The notes under the pieces were generated by a model. It was not told where the DNA came from and made no database searches. It saw only the letters and a list, made by a program, of their open reading frames with translations. Made by a program: the position numbers and the translations under genes. Shown in pieces: positions 37,015 through 48,292 of a stretch of 64,000 bases of DNA. Positions within the stretch are counted from its first letter, which is position 1. Each line of letters opens with the position of its first letter. This DNA comes from Monoplex corrugatus (Eukaryota > Mollusca > Gastropoda > Littorinimorpha > Ranellidae), in the NCBI GenBank assembly GCA_030674185.1, contig CM060306.1, positions 48,552,208 through 48,616,207 on the forward strand, given 5' to 3'.

Positions 37015-37846
37015 AAACATTCGGTATATAAACATAAACATGAACAACATTCGGTATGCAGATGACACCGTGCTAATTGCAGAAAATGAAAGGGACCTAC
37101 AAAACCTTGTGAATATACTGGAAATAGAAAGCAAAGATAAGGGGTTGGTTGGAACTAAACAGCAGGAAGACTGAAGTTATGGTGATCAGCAAAAAACATG
37201 AAATCCCCTCATGCAAAATAACAGCAAATGGCACAACCTTGGCACAGGTTAATAAGTTCAAATACCTGGGAACGGTCATTTCATCAGACGGCAGATGCAC
37301 ATCGGTAATAGCTGGCAGAATTGGCCAAGCCAAAACAGCATTCAAGAAGATGACAAGCATTCTTACCAACAAATGCCTATCAATTAACATCAGAAAGAGA
37401 GTCCTTGAATGTTATATAGAACCAATACTGTTGTACGGATGCGAGGCGTGGACAGTTAGCAAGCAAAGCCAGAGCAAGATTGAGGCAGCCGAGATGTGGT
37501 TTCTCAGAAGAATGTTGAGAGTTCCATGGACAGCAAAGAAAACAAATGAGACAGTCTTGATGGAGGCAGACACAAGTAGATCACTCATAAGGAAGATTAG
37601 GAAAAGACAGGCAACATGTATAGGCCATTTTATGAGTAAGGGGGATTTGGAGCACCTGGTCACAATGGGAAAGCTGGAGGGAAAGACAGCACCAGGTAGA
37701 CCCAGGGAGAGAATGCTGGACGGACTTGCAGAGTGGCTGGGGATGAGGAGGGTGGGGGATATGCTAGGGGCAATGAGAGATAGAGATGGTTGGAAGTCCA
37801 TGGTCGCCAACGCCATGCGGCAGGGCACCTGATGATGATGATGATG
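37015..37846 (+). mobile_element. Young 5'-truncated RTE-like LINE nested inside another copy
   Basis: A plus-strand copy begins in the RT catalytic box region (NNIRYADDTVLIAEN, intact YADD) and runs to MRQGT and a GATGATGATG tail at 37831-37846. It is flanked by 11-bp direct repeats that are themselves RTE sequence. At the 5' junction the word aacattcggtat occurs twice (37014 and 37046), a small scramble often seen when reverse transcription aborts. A 4-base duplication (ggttggtt near 37145) shifts the frame. By eye it is about 95% or more identical to the 13.7-kb copy. Confidence 0.88.
37149..37832 (+). pseudogene. RT thumb and C-terminal domain of the nested LINE, 227 codons open
   Basis: The segment is open from just after the 4-base duplication to the natural stop. 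It carries SRKTEVMVISKKHEIPS, KYLGTVISSDGRCTSVIA, CEAWTVSKQSQ, KRQATCIGHFM and WKSMVANAMRQGT. There is no catalytic palm in this frame, so no activity is expected. Confidence 0.8.
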
Positions 37847-37857
37847 ATAACATTCAA

Positions 37858-38305
37858 GAACTCTCTTCCTGATGTTAATTGACAGACATTTGTTGGTAAG
37901 AATGCTTGTCATCTTCTTGAATGCTGTTTTGGCTTGGCCGATTCTGCCGGCTATTTCTGATGTGCATCTGCCGTCTGATGAAATGATCGTTCCCAGGTAT
38001 TGAAATTTATCAACCTGTGTCAAGGTTGTGCCATTTGCTGTTATTTTGCATGAGGGGATTTCATGTTTTTTACTGATCACCATGACTTCAGTCTTCCTGC
38101 TGTTTAGTTCCAGCCCCTTACCTTTGCTTTCTATTTCTAGTATATTCACAAGGTTTTGTAGGTCCCTTTCATTTTCTGCAATTAGCACGGTGTCATCTGC
38201 GTATCGAATATTGTTTATCATTTTCCCTCCAACCTTTAATCCAGGGTCTTCTTCTAGGTTTCTCGTGATGTTTTCGCTGTAAAGTGAAAACAAATCTGGT
38301 GACAA
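37858..38305 (-). pseudogene. LINE ORF segment, RT motif C and thumb
   Basis: The frame from SPDLFSLYSEN through NNIRYADDTVLIAEN to CLSINIRKRVLECY is intact. The open frame then runs into the antisense of the nested element, so the longer 297-codon ORF (to 37412) is a chimera. Confidence 0.75.
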
Positions 38306-38386
38306 AACACAACCCTGTCTGACTCCTCTTTTGATGTTTTGGAAAGAGCTTACATTGTTTTCTATTCTTATTGCAGCTGTTTGTTC

Positions 38387-38686
38387 TCAGTACATATTTC
38401 TGATTATTCGTAGAACTTTTCCATCAACATTGAGTCTCTCCAGTTGGTTGATCAATTCATCATGTCTTACCCAATCGAAAGCTTTGGTGTAGTCAACAAA
38501 GCATAAATACAAATCCTTATTCATCGCAATTGACCTCTCTATGATAGTTCTTAGGATGTATATGGCATTAATAGTTCCTTTCCCTTCCACAAATCCACAC
38601 TGTTCTTCTGCTTTTTCTCTTTTGATTCTATTCCTTGTCCTCATCATGATTATTCTTAACAGGATTTTTGTTACATGACTCATCAA
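38387..38686 (-). pseudogene. LINE ORF segment, RT fingers and motif A
   Basis: 99 codons with EEQCGFVEGKGTINAIYILR and LCFVDYTKAFDWV, including the catalytic motif-A Asp of DYTKAFD. It ends at the TGA near 38386. Confidence 0.75.
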
Positions 38687-38755
38687 ACTGATTGTGCGAT
38701 GGAGTTTGCATTCTATAGCCCCCGTCTTCTTTGGAAGTGCAATGAAAATTGATTT

Positions 38756-39139
38756 TTACATATCTTTGGGGATTTTCCCAGTGTCATAAATTTCATTTAG
38801 CAGGACTGTTATTTTTTCTATGCCAAATTCCTCCAGGGCTTCAATCATCTGTGTAACAATGTTGTCTGGTCCTGGGGCTTTTCCTAGTTTCATCTTTTTC
38901 AGTGCCGCTCTAACTTCATCTTTCATTATGGGTGGTCCTTCAAAGTTCTTTTTCATAATGTGTTCTTCGTTACTGTCATCTGCAAAATGGTCTTTAATGT
39001 ACTCTCCCCATTTGTCTAATATTTTGTCTTTTTCCATGATAAGTGTGCCATCTTTCGACTTCAAGCAACCAGTTGATGTGCATGTATTTTTCCTGTGGAC
39101 AATTTCTTCAATTCGTCTGTACATACCCTGAGGATCCAT
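38756..39139 (-). pseudogene. LINE ORF segment, pre-RT linker and start of RT
   Basis: 127 codons with RIEEIVHRKNTCTSTGC, KMKLGKAPGPDN and LLNEIYDTGKIPKDM, then a stop that is also present at the same place in the 13.7-kb copy. Confidence 0.75.
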
Positions 39140-40499
39140 AATGATGATTTATACCACAGCTAAATATCTATAACTTTGGATCTGATTTTTTACCACAGAC
39201 ACTCACATATTGCAGGCACACAATTACACAGTTAAACATCTGCACACACACACACACTAACACAATTGAGTTACACATTTGAATACATGCACACTTTAAA
39301 AAAAAAAGAAAGGGTCACACATGCACACATACACATGGAAGCACACATGTGTACAGCCATGCACAGAAAAGGAAACTGATCCACACAAACTATAAAATCA
39401 CAGTCTGATGCCCTACACATATGACAGCAGTGCAACCTTTAAAATGTTTCATACTACACAGTTTGCATCTGTTCTAGTCATAGAAGTTAATAAGGATAGA
39501 AGAGTTGCACAGACTGTGACAGTTTTCAGTCCTGAGCATCAGGACCACATAGAATCCAGGACAACTTCATTATACAGTGACTAATATTGTGATAAGAATG
39601 GATGTGATGGCAGATGATGATATTGTGAAAACATTCAGAATCACTTAAAAAACTTTCCACATATATACTAACATTATGTTAGGAAAGTATGATATATACA
39701 TATATACTACTACTAAATGTGCTGTTGCAGTATTGGTCATACCAGTCAGCAATAGCAACAGTGTAAATTGCAGTGTGCATACAGACTACAGTAGATGAAA
39801 CTTATTATCCCCATCTTCCACCTTAGTGATTCCAGAGGCTAGGATCAGCAAGTCTCATCCACTGCATTCCATTATTAGTGAGCTCATACACACAGTAAGG
39901 GGTAACCATTAACTTTAAGTTTCTAGCGTAAGACAGCATACGAGTCATGTCAACAACAACAAAAGGTAAAAATTCTTAATTTTTCTGGTTTCTTTTCTTT
40001 GATATTATTTTGAACATATCTGCAAATGATACAAATGTTTAGTAGCATTAAGGAGACAATGCCCAGATGGTGGTGCTGAACTGGTTTTGCTTGCTGTATC
40101 ATTGCATGGTTTGTTCATTTTTCCAAGTAAAGTTGACAAACTTGTACAGAATCAGTGGGACATTTTGAATGAATTTGAGTTTCTTTGGGTGTGATTTAAG
40201 TCTTCTTTTCCAGATGATGTTGAATTTGTCTTGCGCAGATTAAACTATTTATGAAGTCTTGCACATTTTATATGTGACACATTTTATGTAATGCTAATTG
40301 TAATGTAATTAACTGTGGTTGGTCTGTGATGTGTTAATTGGTGATCGCTAGTCCTAATTTTACTTGTTCAACATGTAGATTGTTGCTGGCTAGCAGCGGG
40401 CACTCACTTAATTGGAGCTGTTTCGCCTCCCTGTTAATTTCTGTAAATTGCGTTTGTGACATTTGCAAAATCACACAGCATAAAGGGTTGAATACCAGA

Positions 40500-41027
40500 T
40501 ATGGAGCCTTAATGAGGATAAACTAGATGTGCCACATCGACCTGGGGCAGCTTAAAACCATGATGATGAGGATAAGTGGTTGTGTTTGTGGGTGTCTGCA
40601 TTGTACTATGACTAATAGTGAATGCTGTCCCGCATCCCCTTTTCCCTGCTGCCATATCACAACAGTAATTAAATGGCACTAGAAGCACAGTTAAAGTGTG
40701 AGCAGCAGTAACCAGGCTCTGCATTGGGGGATCCATCTGCCAGTGAGACAGCCCATCATAGTTTGGATAACATTGTTGAGGTTTGACTAATCCTGGGTGT
40801 GTTGTGTTAGTGCAACAGTTACCATAAAAATGAATAATCCTGTGGAAATGTGGGTGAGTGTGTAAACTAAAAGTGTTATCCTTTCATAGAAATTATATTT
40901 TTAGTTTACAACAAGCACAAATGATGTATGCCTTATATTAGTTACAGTGTGCCATGTATTAGTAAGAAGTTATATTTGTGAGAGTTCTTCTTACCATGCT
41001 GTTTAAAACTTTCCATATGTGTTTCAG
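40500..41027 (+). other. Intron end upstream of the N-terminal rbfox exon
   Basis: AT-rich, non-coding, with no repeat I recognise. The acceptor is a modest polypyrimidine tract followed by gtttcag ending at 41027. Confidence 0.5.
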
Positions 41028-41237
41028 CATGTTATGCCAAACCAGATGGCACCCACATACACATATACCCAGCCTGGTCTGGAAGAGTATCACCACCAAG
41101 TGGTCAGTCCTGTGTCAGCCGGTTCTGGTGTTGGGGTAGTGGTCTCTAACGTGTCTTCTGAACCCAGTGCACCTGCTATCTATACTACACCTGCTACTGT
41201 CACCGTCACAGCCAATGGAGCTGTGGAGCAGCAGACG
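41028..41237 (+). CDS. rbfox: RBFOX N-terminal region exon (210 nt, 70 codons)
   Basis: The exon lies between tttcag (ending 41027) and a strong donor ACG|gtaagg (41238), phase 0 at both ends. It starts HVMPNQMAPTYTYTQPG and ends GAVEQQT. This is the Gln/Thr/Ser/Val-rich, poorly structured region before the RRM. The pattern 'MAPTYTYTQPGLEEYH' parallels the 'MAQPY...EY' block of vertebrate RBFOX N termini, and the C-terminal QT joins to QTD in the next exon as in vertebrates. In the family this region is not needed for RNA binding but contributes to splicing activity and isoform diversity. Identity rests mainly on phase, order and the link to the unmistakable RRM exons. Confidence 0.8.
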
Positions 41238-42236
41238 GTAAGGACTTATTCTTTCAATTTACATTCAGCTTTTTTTATTGCATGCCTAGCTTTTCAGCTT
41301 GGTGGTGTCAGCTGGATTCTTGTGTTGCGTGAGAATATGTTGAGAGTCGAAGGTAATTCTTTGGTTTTTGTCACCTTCATGGTTGTATTGGAAATTCTAC
41401 TTGATTTCCTTTTTTTTTTTTTGTAGTCCCAGTAGGTTAATGGCTTGTGACAACAAAGTTTGAAGCAGTATACTGACTTGTAGTTCAAAGATGTCTATGT
41501 AGTTGTAGCTCTGATATTAATCACTGTATACATGGAATGATTTGTTGAATATAGTGTGTTTATCAGTAAAAATTGGAAAAGAATTTGCCTTGTACATGTT
41601 TCATTCTCCGATTCTGATTATCTGTCTTCAATTACATTGATTGTTGTTAGTATTAATAGAATTGTATTATTTCCACCATTGTCATAGTGGCTAGAATTTG
41701 AGAAATGGAATAATTTGCATTTGGAAAATTTTATAGTGAATTACAAAGTGTAGAACCCAACCAGTTCTGAAATATTTTTTATAGTATACAAATTCACTAG
41801 AAGTATTCTACTCATATGTTACGATAGTAGTAGTAGTCAATCTACATCCACTTTGGTATTGATTTTATACTTGATTTTTTTTTGCAATGTAGTTTTTGGG
41901 ATTTTACTTTTTGCTTTGGTTTTGGTTTCTTTCATGTTTTGATTTGCCCTTTTATTTTTTGCTTTTAGATACAACTACCAGGTTCAGCCATCAGATGTAG
42001 ACATGATGAAATATGCAGTCTTAGGACATTCATTTATTAAACCGTCTAGTAATATAATAGTATAAAACATTGAACATACATCATAGCATGATATATCTTA
42101 GACTTGTTTCTGTCTTGTTGGTGATTGGGATTCTGGTTTCACCACACAACATTATTTGGAGTCAGTAATTTTTGAATGCGTACTGATACAGTGGAGTCCG
42201 CCTATAATGAACATGCCTGCAGTGAAATTCTGGCAA

Positions 42237-42640
42237 TTGTTATTGTTATTGTTATTGATGTTTAAAGCACAGCCGACAGTGTAGAGCCATATTAGGGCTA
42301 TAATCGCTTGAAAACATACAGAACTTCAACAGGAAAAAGAAAAAGAAAAGAAAAGAAAATTAACTGCACATATCAATGCATTCGCACACATAATGTAAGG
42401 ACATGCCCCTGGCGTTGACCACTCCATTGAATTTATCACACAGGGGATTTAAAAAACACACCTGAATACAAATATAAGTATACCTAAGGATACCAAAATG
42501 TGTCTAAAAACACACATAAATTACCTAACATTGCTTCTGCATATCTCACCTCCCTAGAGTCAGAAATGCACTTAATACATGTACCCAATTATCAGTCCTA
42601 AGAAAAAGTACGCAAGACATTATTGAATACATACTGCTGA
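42237..42640 (-). repeat. (AATAAC)-tailed interspersed repeat, copy 1
   Basis: This about 400-bp unit is shared with 49729-50087 and, in part, with 60048-60276 in the opposite orientation. Landmarks are 'gtgtagagccatattagggctataa', 'atatcaatgcattcgcacacat', 'atgcccctggcgttgaccactcc' and 'ttatcacacaggggatt'. On the minus strand it ends in (AATAAC)n, like the tail of an RTE-dependent SINE. No coding sequence and no clear tRNA head. Confidence 0.75.
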
Positions 42641-42878
42641 AGGGACCATTAAGGCAGAAAGTGATAGGTAGAAATGACAGAAAGCAAAGAAACAAGGCAG
42701 AAACAGAGAAAAATGACAGAAAAGAAATTTCTTCCACAGAATTTCCAGAAGGTGGGAATACTATTTATACTGAAAGAGCCCCCAGCATCCCCACGGGGGT
42801 AATTTTGGCAATAGTATACTTATTTCTTTTAGTGTCTATTCACATATATGCTTTAGACGGGTGTTTATCACTATGAGT

Positions 42879-42889
42879 GTGTGTGTGTC

Positions 42890-42958
<69 letters not shown>

Positions 42959-42966
42959 TGTGTGCA
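42879..42966. repeat. (GT)n microsatellite
   Basis: GT tract of about 75 bp with small interruptions. Confidence 0.95.
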
Positions 42967-44817
42967 CGCATGCATGTGTGTTTCTTTTTTGATACTTCCA
43001 TGACTGAGGTATACAACTGATTTATAAATGTCATAATATTAATAATGACATAAAGTGGGGAATGTGGTGAATAACATTGAAACTCCACCAGCAAGGCAGC
43101 AAGCAGTTAGCACTGTGTAAGGTCAATGATTTTTCCTGATTGTAGCTATTATGAACAACAAGTATAATGAACACATATCCACCTCCCTTGATTTCATTAT
43201 AGGGGGACTCCACAGTAATGAAATAATGCTGAGGCTTGTTTGGTTTAATACGTGAGATGTTGAGACTGACAACATAATTTAAGTTTGGGCACTTTCTGAT
43301 ATCCATTCATAATCAGTTACTTGTAATCATGAAAGCTAGTCTGTCAGTGTTCACATTTCATTTGTTTATTTTAATCATTTATGATCTTTTTTATTGATGT
43401 ATGTGTACATTTGTATTTGTCTGTGTGTGTATAACAAGTTTGTATGCTGATGCTGTGTACATTTTGCTTTCTGTAGTTGTCCAGAATAGACATTCTTTTT
43501 TTGTCTTGGATCAGTACTACACATTGTCATAAGTAAAAGTTTTAATCCATAAGCACTTGTAAACAACAAGTAGGCCCTAAATGGTAAAAGGAAATTTGAG
43601 GATGATGCATTGATATATCTTTTATGTTACTTTCTGTTATTGACATATTATGGCTTACTGTATTATACTTACAGGTATATTTGGAACAGGTATGATCTAG
43701 CATGAACTTGTTCTATATTCACATTGTGGTGTATGTATACTGCATTGAGTTTACTAATAATGTATACTAATCTACATGTTCCCTCCTTTGTAATCAGGTA
43801 GTACCGTGAAAAATGTATGAATATAACTTACTGTACACAGTCCTCCATCTTTCTGGTGCAGACTTTGATATTGCTGTTGTGAATAACAATCTCCTATCAT
43901 GGTTCCAAGTAGTCTAACACAGTAGCAGCTATTGTTGGTGATAAAACAGACCACCTCTGTTCTTTCATTTTAGTATACCCTGCATAATCTACATTATCTT
44001 TGACATCCTCTGCCCATGTTTTCAAAGACCCAGTAATTCCATGACAGTAGCTCAGTAGATCTTACTTGAAACTCATCATGAGGTTGATCACCTGTTTGAA
44101 GACCATGTTGTGAAGGCCAGCATGTTTGTCAGATGTTCAAAAAGCAGAGAACAGATATCACTCTGTGCAAGTATCGGTGATCACTGAACTGTTCAAGCCA
44201 AATCTTTGAAGGTTAACAGCCATTGTTCATCAAATGGAGAAGATATATGATTTTAGTCTCTTAACAATTATGTATAATATTGATTAATAGTTGATAATAT
44301 TGCAGTGAATCTGCTGGGCATTTTCTTCACTCTTGCACACAGGTTGGTTCTATCAAGAAAAATTAAAGCTGTGGTTAGAACTGAATTGAAAACAAGTAAC
44401 TTTTTACACATTTTTCCAGCCTCAGACACTTCTGTCAGCATAACTCATCACTTTTACATTGTTTTATGTTGGGGGTACTCTAAATAAACAACTTGTTTCA
44501 TCCTAGCAGATGTTCTGGGAGCTAGGAAGTAGTCATTTCTCATTCAGTGCCTGATAAGTGATATCACATACTTCTTTTATCTTCATCCATCAATATCGCA
44601 AATTGGTCCTACTGAGTTTTATGTGAATATGTTGCATCATTGAATGAGGAGCAGAAGATGAGTTTTACTTTTAAAAATATGATCACAGCTTGATAACCTT
44701 ATAGATTTTACCATACAGAGTGTGCAAAGCGAAGAGGGAAATGTTGGGGGTGGGAACTTTTTTAAAATACGGTATAAATTTGTGAATTAAATCACTAAAT
44801 GTAAACTATGGTAAGGA

Positions 44818-44985
44818 TATGATGGAGGTAAAAAACAAAATTATTCATTATTTACAAAATGATACAATATTTTAAATAGTTACATCAGTTATTATTTAAC
44901 AAAGGAAGCTATCCTCAGGGAATGATGGAGAAGGAAAAACAAAATTAACCATTATTTACAAAATAATACATTAATGTTAAATGGG
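44818..44985. repeat. Tandem duplication, period about 103 bp
   Basis: 'gatggaggtaaaaaacaaaattattcattatttacaaaat' is followed about 103 bp later by a diverged copy ('gatggagaaggaaaaacaaaattaaccattatttacaaaat'). Confidence 0.7.
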
Positions 44986-45055
44986 TAGATTATTTTTCGT
45001 CAGGCATATTGTTTTCCATTTAACTGGGAATTAGGGGCACTGTTGATTTGATGAT

Positions 45056-45071
45056 GGGGGGGGGGGGGGGG
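45056..45071. repeat. G16 homopolymer
   Basis: Run of 16 G. Confidence 0.95.
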
Positions 45072-45770
45072 AACCTGTCTTATGGTACACTAGTTTTATT
45101 TGGCATCAGCACATTGTACAAAAGTGACATCATGAAATTGGAAAGAAATTTGCCCTCAATTTGTGTCAAGGAGAGGTGGAGTATAAGGGAAAAGGTAAAG
45201 GCATCAAGGGCTACCATTTGACTTATTGATCTCCAGCTGGAAGCTGCAAGTCTGAGACTGGAGCTTACAGAAGTATCAACTGTCAGGTCCCTTGATTCTG
45301 TCTACCCCTGTTGCATCCTTCAGTGAGGGAGTTGGAATCGATTGTAGGTTTGTCCAGTGTCTTGGCTCTGCTGCAGCCAGAATAAACTGATATCCTAGAG
45401 ATACATGCTCTCATGGTCTCGCTCTCAGTGTCTGTGTTGATTGTATTTTAGATTTAGTTGCATATTATATTTTCTTTGGAGGGTTAAAAAGAGAAAGAGA
45501 AAAGACCTGTGTAAGTTCATGGAACAATCTATTTGCTGTGTCTTAATAACTCGTGACTTCAGCTTTTGATTTCTTCATGTTCATCTTTGTGTTCAGCATC
45601 AGCCTGTCCCATACTAACCTGTTTCACTGTATAATAACTCTCCCTTCACCCTTTTTCCAACATCTCATCAAAAAAAAAAGTCAAGTAACATGTCTTGACA
45701 AATATAGCAGTTTACTTATTTCAAGACCAAAGTAACTGCTGGCGGTGCCAGTTTAAAGCCCTGGCAAGAG

Positions 45771-45771
45771 T

Positions 45772-45863
<92 letters not shown>

Positions 45864-45904
45864 CTCTCTCTCTCCACACACACACACTCACACACACACA
45901 CACA

Positions 45905-45995
<91 letters not shown>
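45771..45995. repeat. (AC)n / CT / (AC)n / (AG)n compound microsatellite
   Basis: About 220 bp. AC to 45861, CT 45862-45874, AC with ACTC interruptions to 45967, then AG to 45995. Confidence 0.95.
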
Positions 45996-46949
45996 CCTGT
46001 GTCTGCAGTTGTTGGATTCATTTACAACAATTTTGAGTATGCACATCGCATCTGTACACTGTTTTTTCAAGGAACCTGAGGCAGAAGACAAAACATGACA
46101 TCCTGGTTTAATGTATATATTAGAATAGTAGTTCTATCTATATCTTCTACTCATTTCCACATGCAGAGTTGGATTGAAATACAAAATGCGATAAATTGAC
46201 AGCAACATTTCAAATCCAAGCAAATTTGAGTGGTACTGGGTGGAGCTATTTCTGTGACTGTATCTTGTGTGTATGCATGTGTATGGTTAAAACAGTTCCA
46301 TCCACTCACTGTGTCTGAATGCAGATCAGTTGTGATGCCTTTAACTTGTTTAAGTGGTAGTTTAAGAACAGCACACAAAACCGAATATCATATGAGAATC
46401 TGTTACTGTTCACTAAGTTATCTGTTCAGGCCACTGACCCATTTCATAACAGATTTTTATAAAACGCCATTTTTCGTTGTTGAGGTTAGCTCTACATGTA
46501 CTGTGCAGAGTGATATTATTACTGTTTGCATGGCTGTAGATTTTTTTTTCTTCTTAAACTGCATGTAGCCCCCCAAATGCTTTCACTTCTAGCTGAAATG
46601 TGAAAATATCTACTTGGCTATATTGTCGTTTTCAGCCTTTGGGTCTAAATTCTCTGGTGGGTTTCTATTTCAATAAATTTAAAAAACTAGACTGATAGAT
46701 TGGTGTAATGCATTATAATTGGAAGCTTTTGTTGATTTTGATAATGTCGTAAATTATGCGTGATTAATATCTGATTTGAAATTTTAAATCATGGTATTGG
46801 TGGTTGATTGGAAAAAGATTTATTCTTAAATCTGTTTTATTCACAGAATTTAGCAAGTATTACATCAGCATGTGTTCTTGTTTGTTCATTTTTTAATAAT
46901 AGTAGAACACAGGAAAAATGTGTGTGCAAACACACATTCATACCATGCA

Positions 46950-47071
46950 CCACATGTACACACACACGCACGCACTCCACTCGCACGCACACACACACGC
47001 ATGCATGCACGCACACACGCATGCATGCACACACGCACACACGTGCGCGCGTACACACACACACACACACG
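46950..47071. repeat. AC / GCAC / GCATGCATGC microsatellite
   Basis: Imperfect CA-rich tract with GCATGCATGC islands. Confidence 0.95.
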
Positions 47072-47564
47072 ATTTCTCAAAGTTTTTGTAAATGTTCAAT
47101 TGAGGGATTGTGCCTCATGAATTTAATTCTCAGTATTCTGGCAACATTTAGATCTCCTAAGGGTCTTGATATATGATCTAGCTATGGCAGAGCTGCTCAA
47201 ACTTACCTGTTTTAGTATCTGAAATGCACAGTACTCTATTACTATTAGAATAGTCTGTATGAAGGAAAATTTGCAGGAATTCTATGTTTACAAACTTTGT
47301 GTGAGCTTGGGCGTGTTTTGCTACTGCATGGATCCATGGAATCTGAATACATAATGTGACAGTAGGCAATTTCCATGGTAGTTTTCTTTCTTGACCATTT
47401 GCAGTTAGTAGAAATGTACAAAATAACAGAATTCTGGTGGTGGAAATTAAACATCAGTAACTGAATGAACTAATTGTTTTGTGCTTTGAATGCCACTGAC
47501 CTGTCGTTTGGGTCCTGTTTAGATTAGATTGTTAGATCTGTTGGGTTCTTGAAGTTTTTACTGT

Positions 47565-47588
47565 GAGTGTGTGTGTATATATGTGTGT

Positions 47589-47635
<47 letters not shown>
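47565..47635. repeat. (GT)n microsatellite
   Basis: GT tract with a GTATATATGT interruption. Confidence 0.95.
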
Positions 47636-47636
<1 letters not shown>

Positions 47637-48200
47637 GTGATGGTATTTATCTTAAAGATAAACAGTTTCTGGGTCTGGTAAGTTATTGTTAATGTTATGA
47701 ATAGTTTTTCAGTCTGCTGTTTTGTTTTTCAGTCTTCTGTCTTTTTCTGCGTACCATTACCTGTCCATTTACTTGGGATCCCCCTCCCCTAACTCCTCCC
47801 TCAACGAATAAAGTCTCACTGTGCTATACTTCGAGATACCTGCTGCTGTGATAGTATTTCTGCTTCTTCTTTGATATTGTTCTCAGTCTGACAAATGCTT
47901 GAAATAGGCATTGTTGTTGTAAAAAAAAAAATAGTGGGCTTCATTGTTTTGTTTGTTTGTTTTTGTGTTTGTATTAGTGTTATATGTTTTAGTCATTTTA
48001 CGCTCCCACCTCCGGACCCCTTCCTAATCTGATATCTGAAATAATGACATGTATTAAGTAAAATGGCTGTCAGCTCTGCTATGGTCTAGTTTTTATTGTT
48101 TTTAACTAAGTTATCGTCTTTAACTGAAAGAGGTTTTATTAAACTAAGGAGTTATTGTTTTAACTTCAAGAGTTTCATGATGTAATTAAATCTCTCTTTC

Positions 48201-48292
48201 ACTGGATCAGTGAATTGTGAATGTTTAATGTAGGCTATATACATGTATCTCGTTCATTGAATCAGTGAATTGTGAATATTTATTGTAGGTCT
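48201..48292. repeat. Tandem duplication, period about 57 bp
   Basis: 'ctggatcagtgaattgtgaatgtttaatgtaggc' and 'ttgaatcagtgaattgtgaatatttattgtaggt'. Confidence 0.7.

Larger units (their letters stand above)
37847..39143 (-). mobile_element. Proximal half of the split minus-strand RTE-like LINE
   Basis: Read on the minus strand, it starts at the MDPQGMYRR position of the ORF (39139). It passes through GKAPGPDN, the RT fingers, DYTKAFDWV, RGVRQGCVLSPDLF and an intact RYADDT box, and ends at RKRVLECY near 37858. The remainder continues at 37003. Together the halves form a 1.7-kb 5'-truncated copy. Lesions are TAA after PKDM (near 38757) and TGA in place of Trp near 38388. A possible 9-bp target duplication, atgatttat, occurs at 36570-36578 and 39144-39152. 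Confidence 0.88.
3301..41027 (+). other. rbfox: Putative 37.7-kb first intron of rbfox
   Basis: The interval runs from the gtaaga donor at 3301 to the tttcag acceptor ending at 41027. It holds most of the transposons in the window, listed separately. Between them (3580-9200, 10130-12540, 19680-24680, 25470-27530, 28800-31700, 33640-36500, 39150-41020) I see AT-rich non-coding DNA, short tandem duplications and microsatellites, and no convincing exon. Somewhat CpG-richer patches near 6650-7250, 8130-8250, 30000-30200 and 34150-34650 could be alternative promoters, but nothing in the sequence decides this. Confidence 0.4.
42189..43215. mobile_element. Pogo-type TIR element remnant (1.03 kb) with nested insertions
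   Basis: The left end CAGTGGAGTCCGCCTATAATGAA (42189) is matched by the inverse complement of the right end (CTGTGGAGTCCCCCTATAATGAA, ending 43215). Both are flanked by TA. The CAGTRGAGTCC..ATAATGAA termini and TA target are those of pogo/Tigger elements. Inside are the (AATAAC)-tailed repeat (42237-42640) and a GT tract (42879-42965). No transposase remains readable. Confidence 0.7.

Noticed and set aside
37412..38305. 297-codon minus-strand ORF
   Set aside because: It is a chimera: the RT thumb of one LINE copy followed, after a His run from the ATG-type tail, by the antisense of the nested LINE. Not a real protein.
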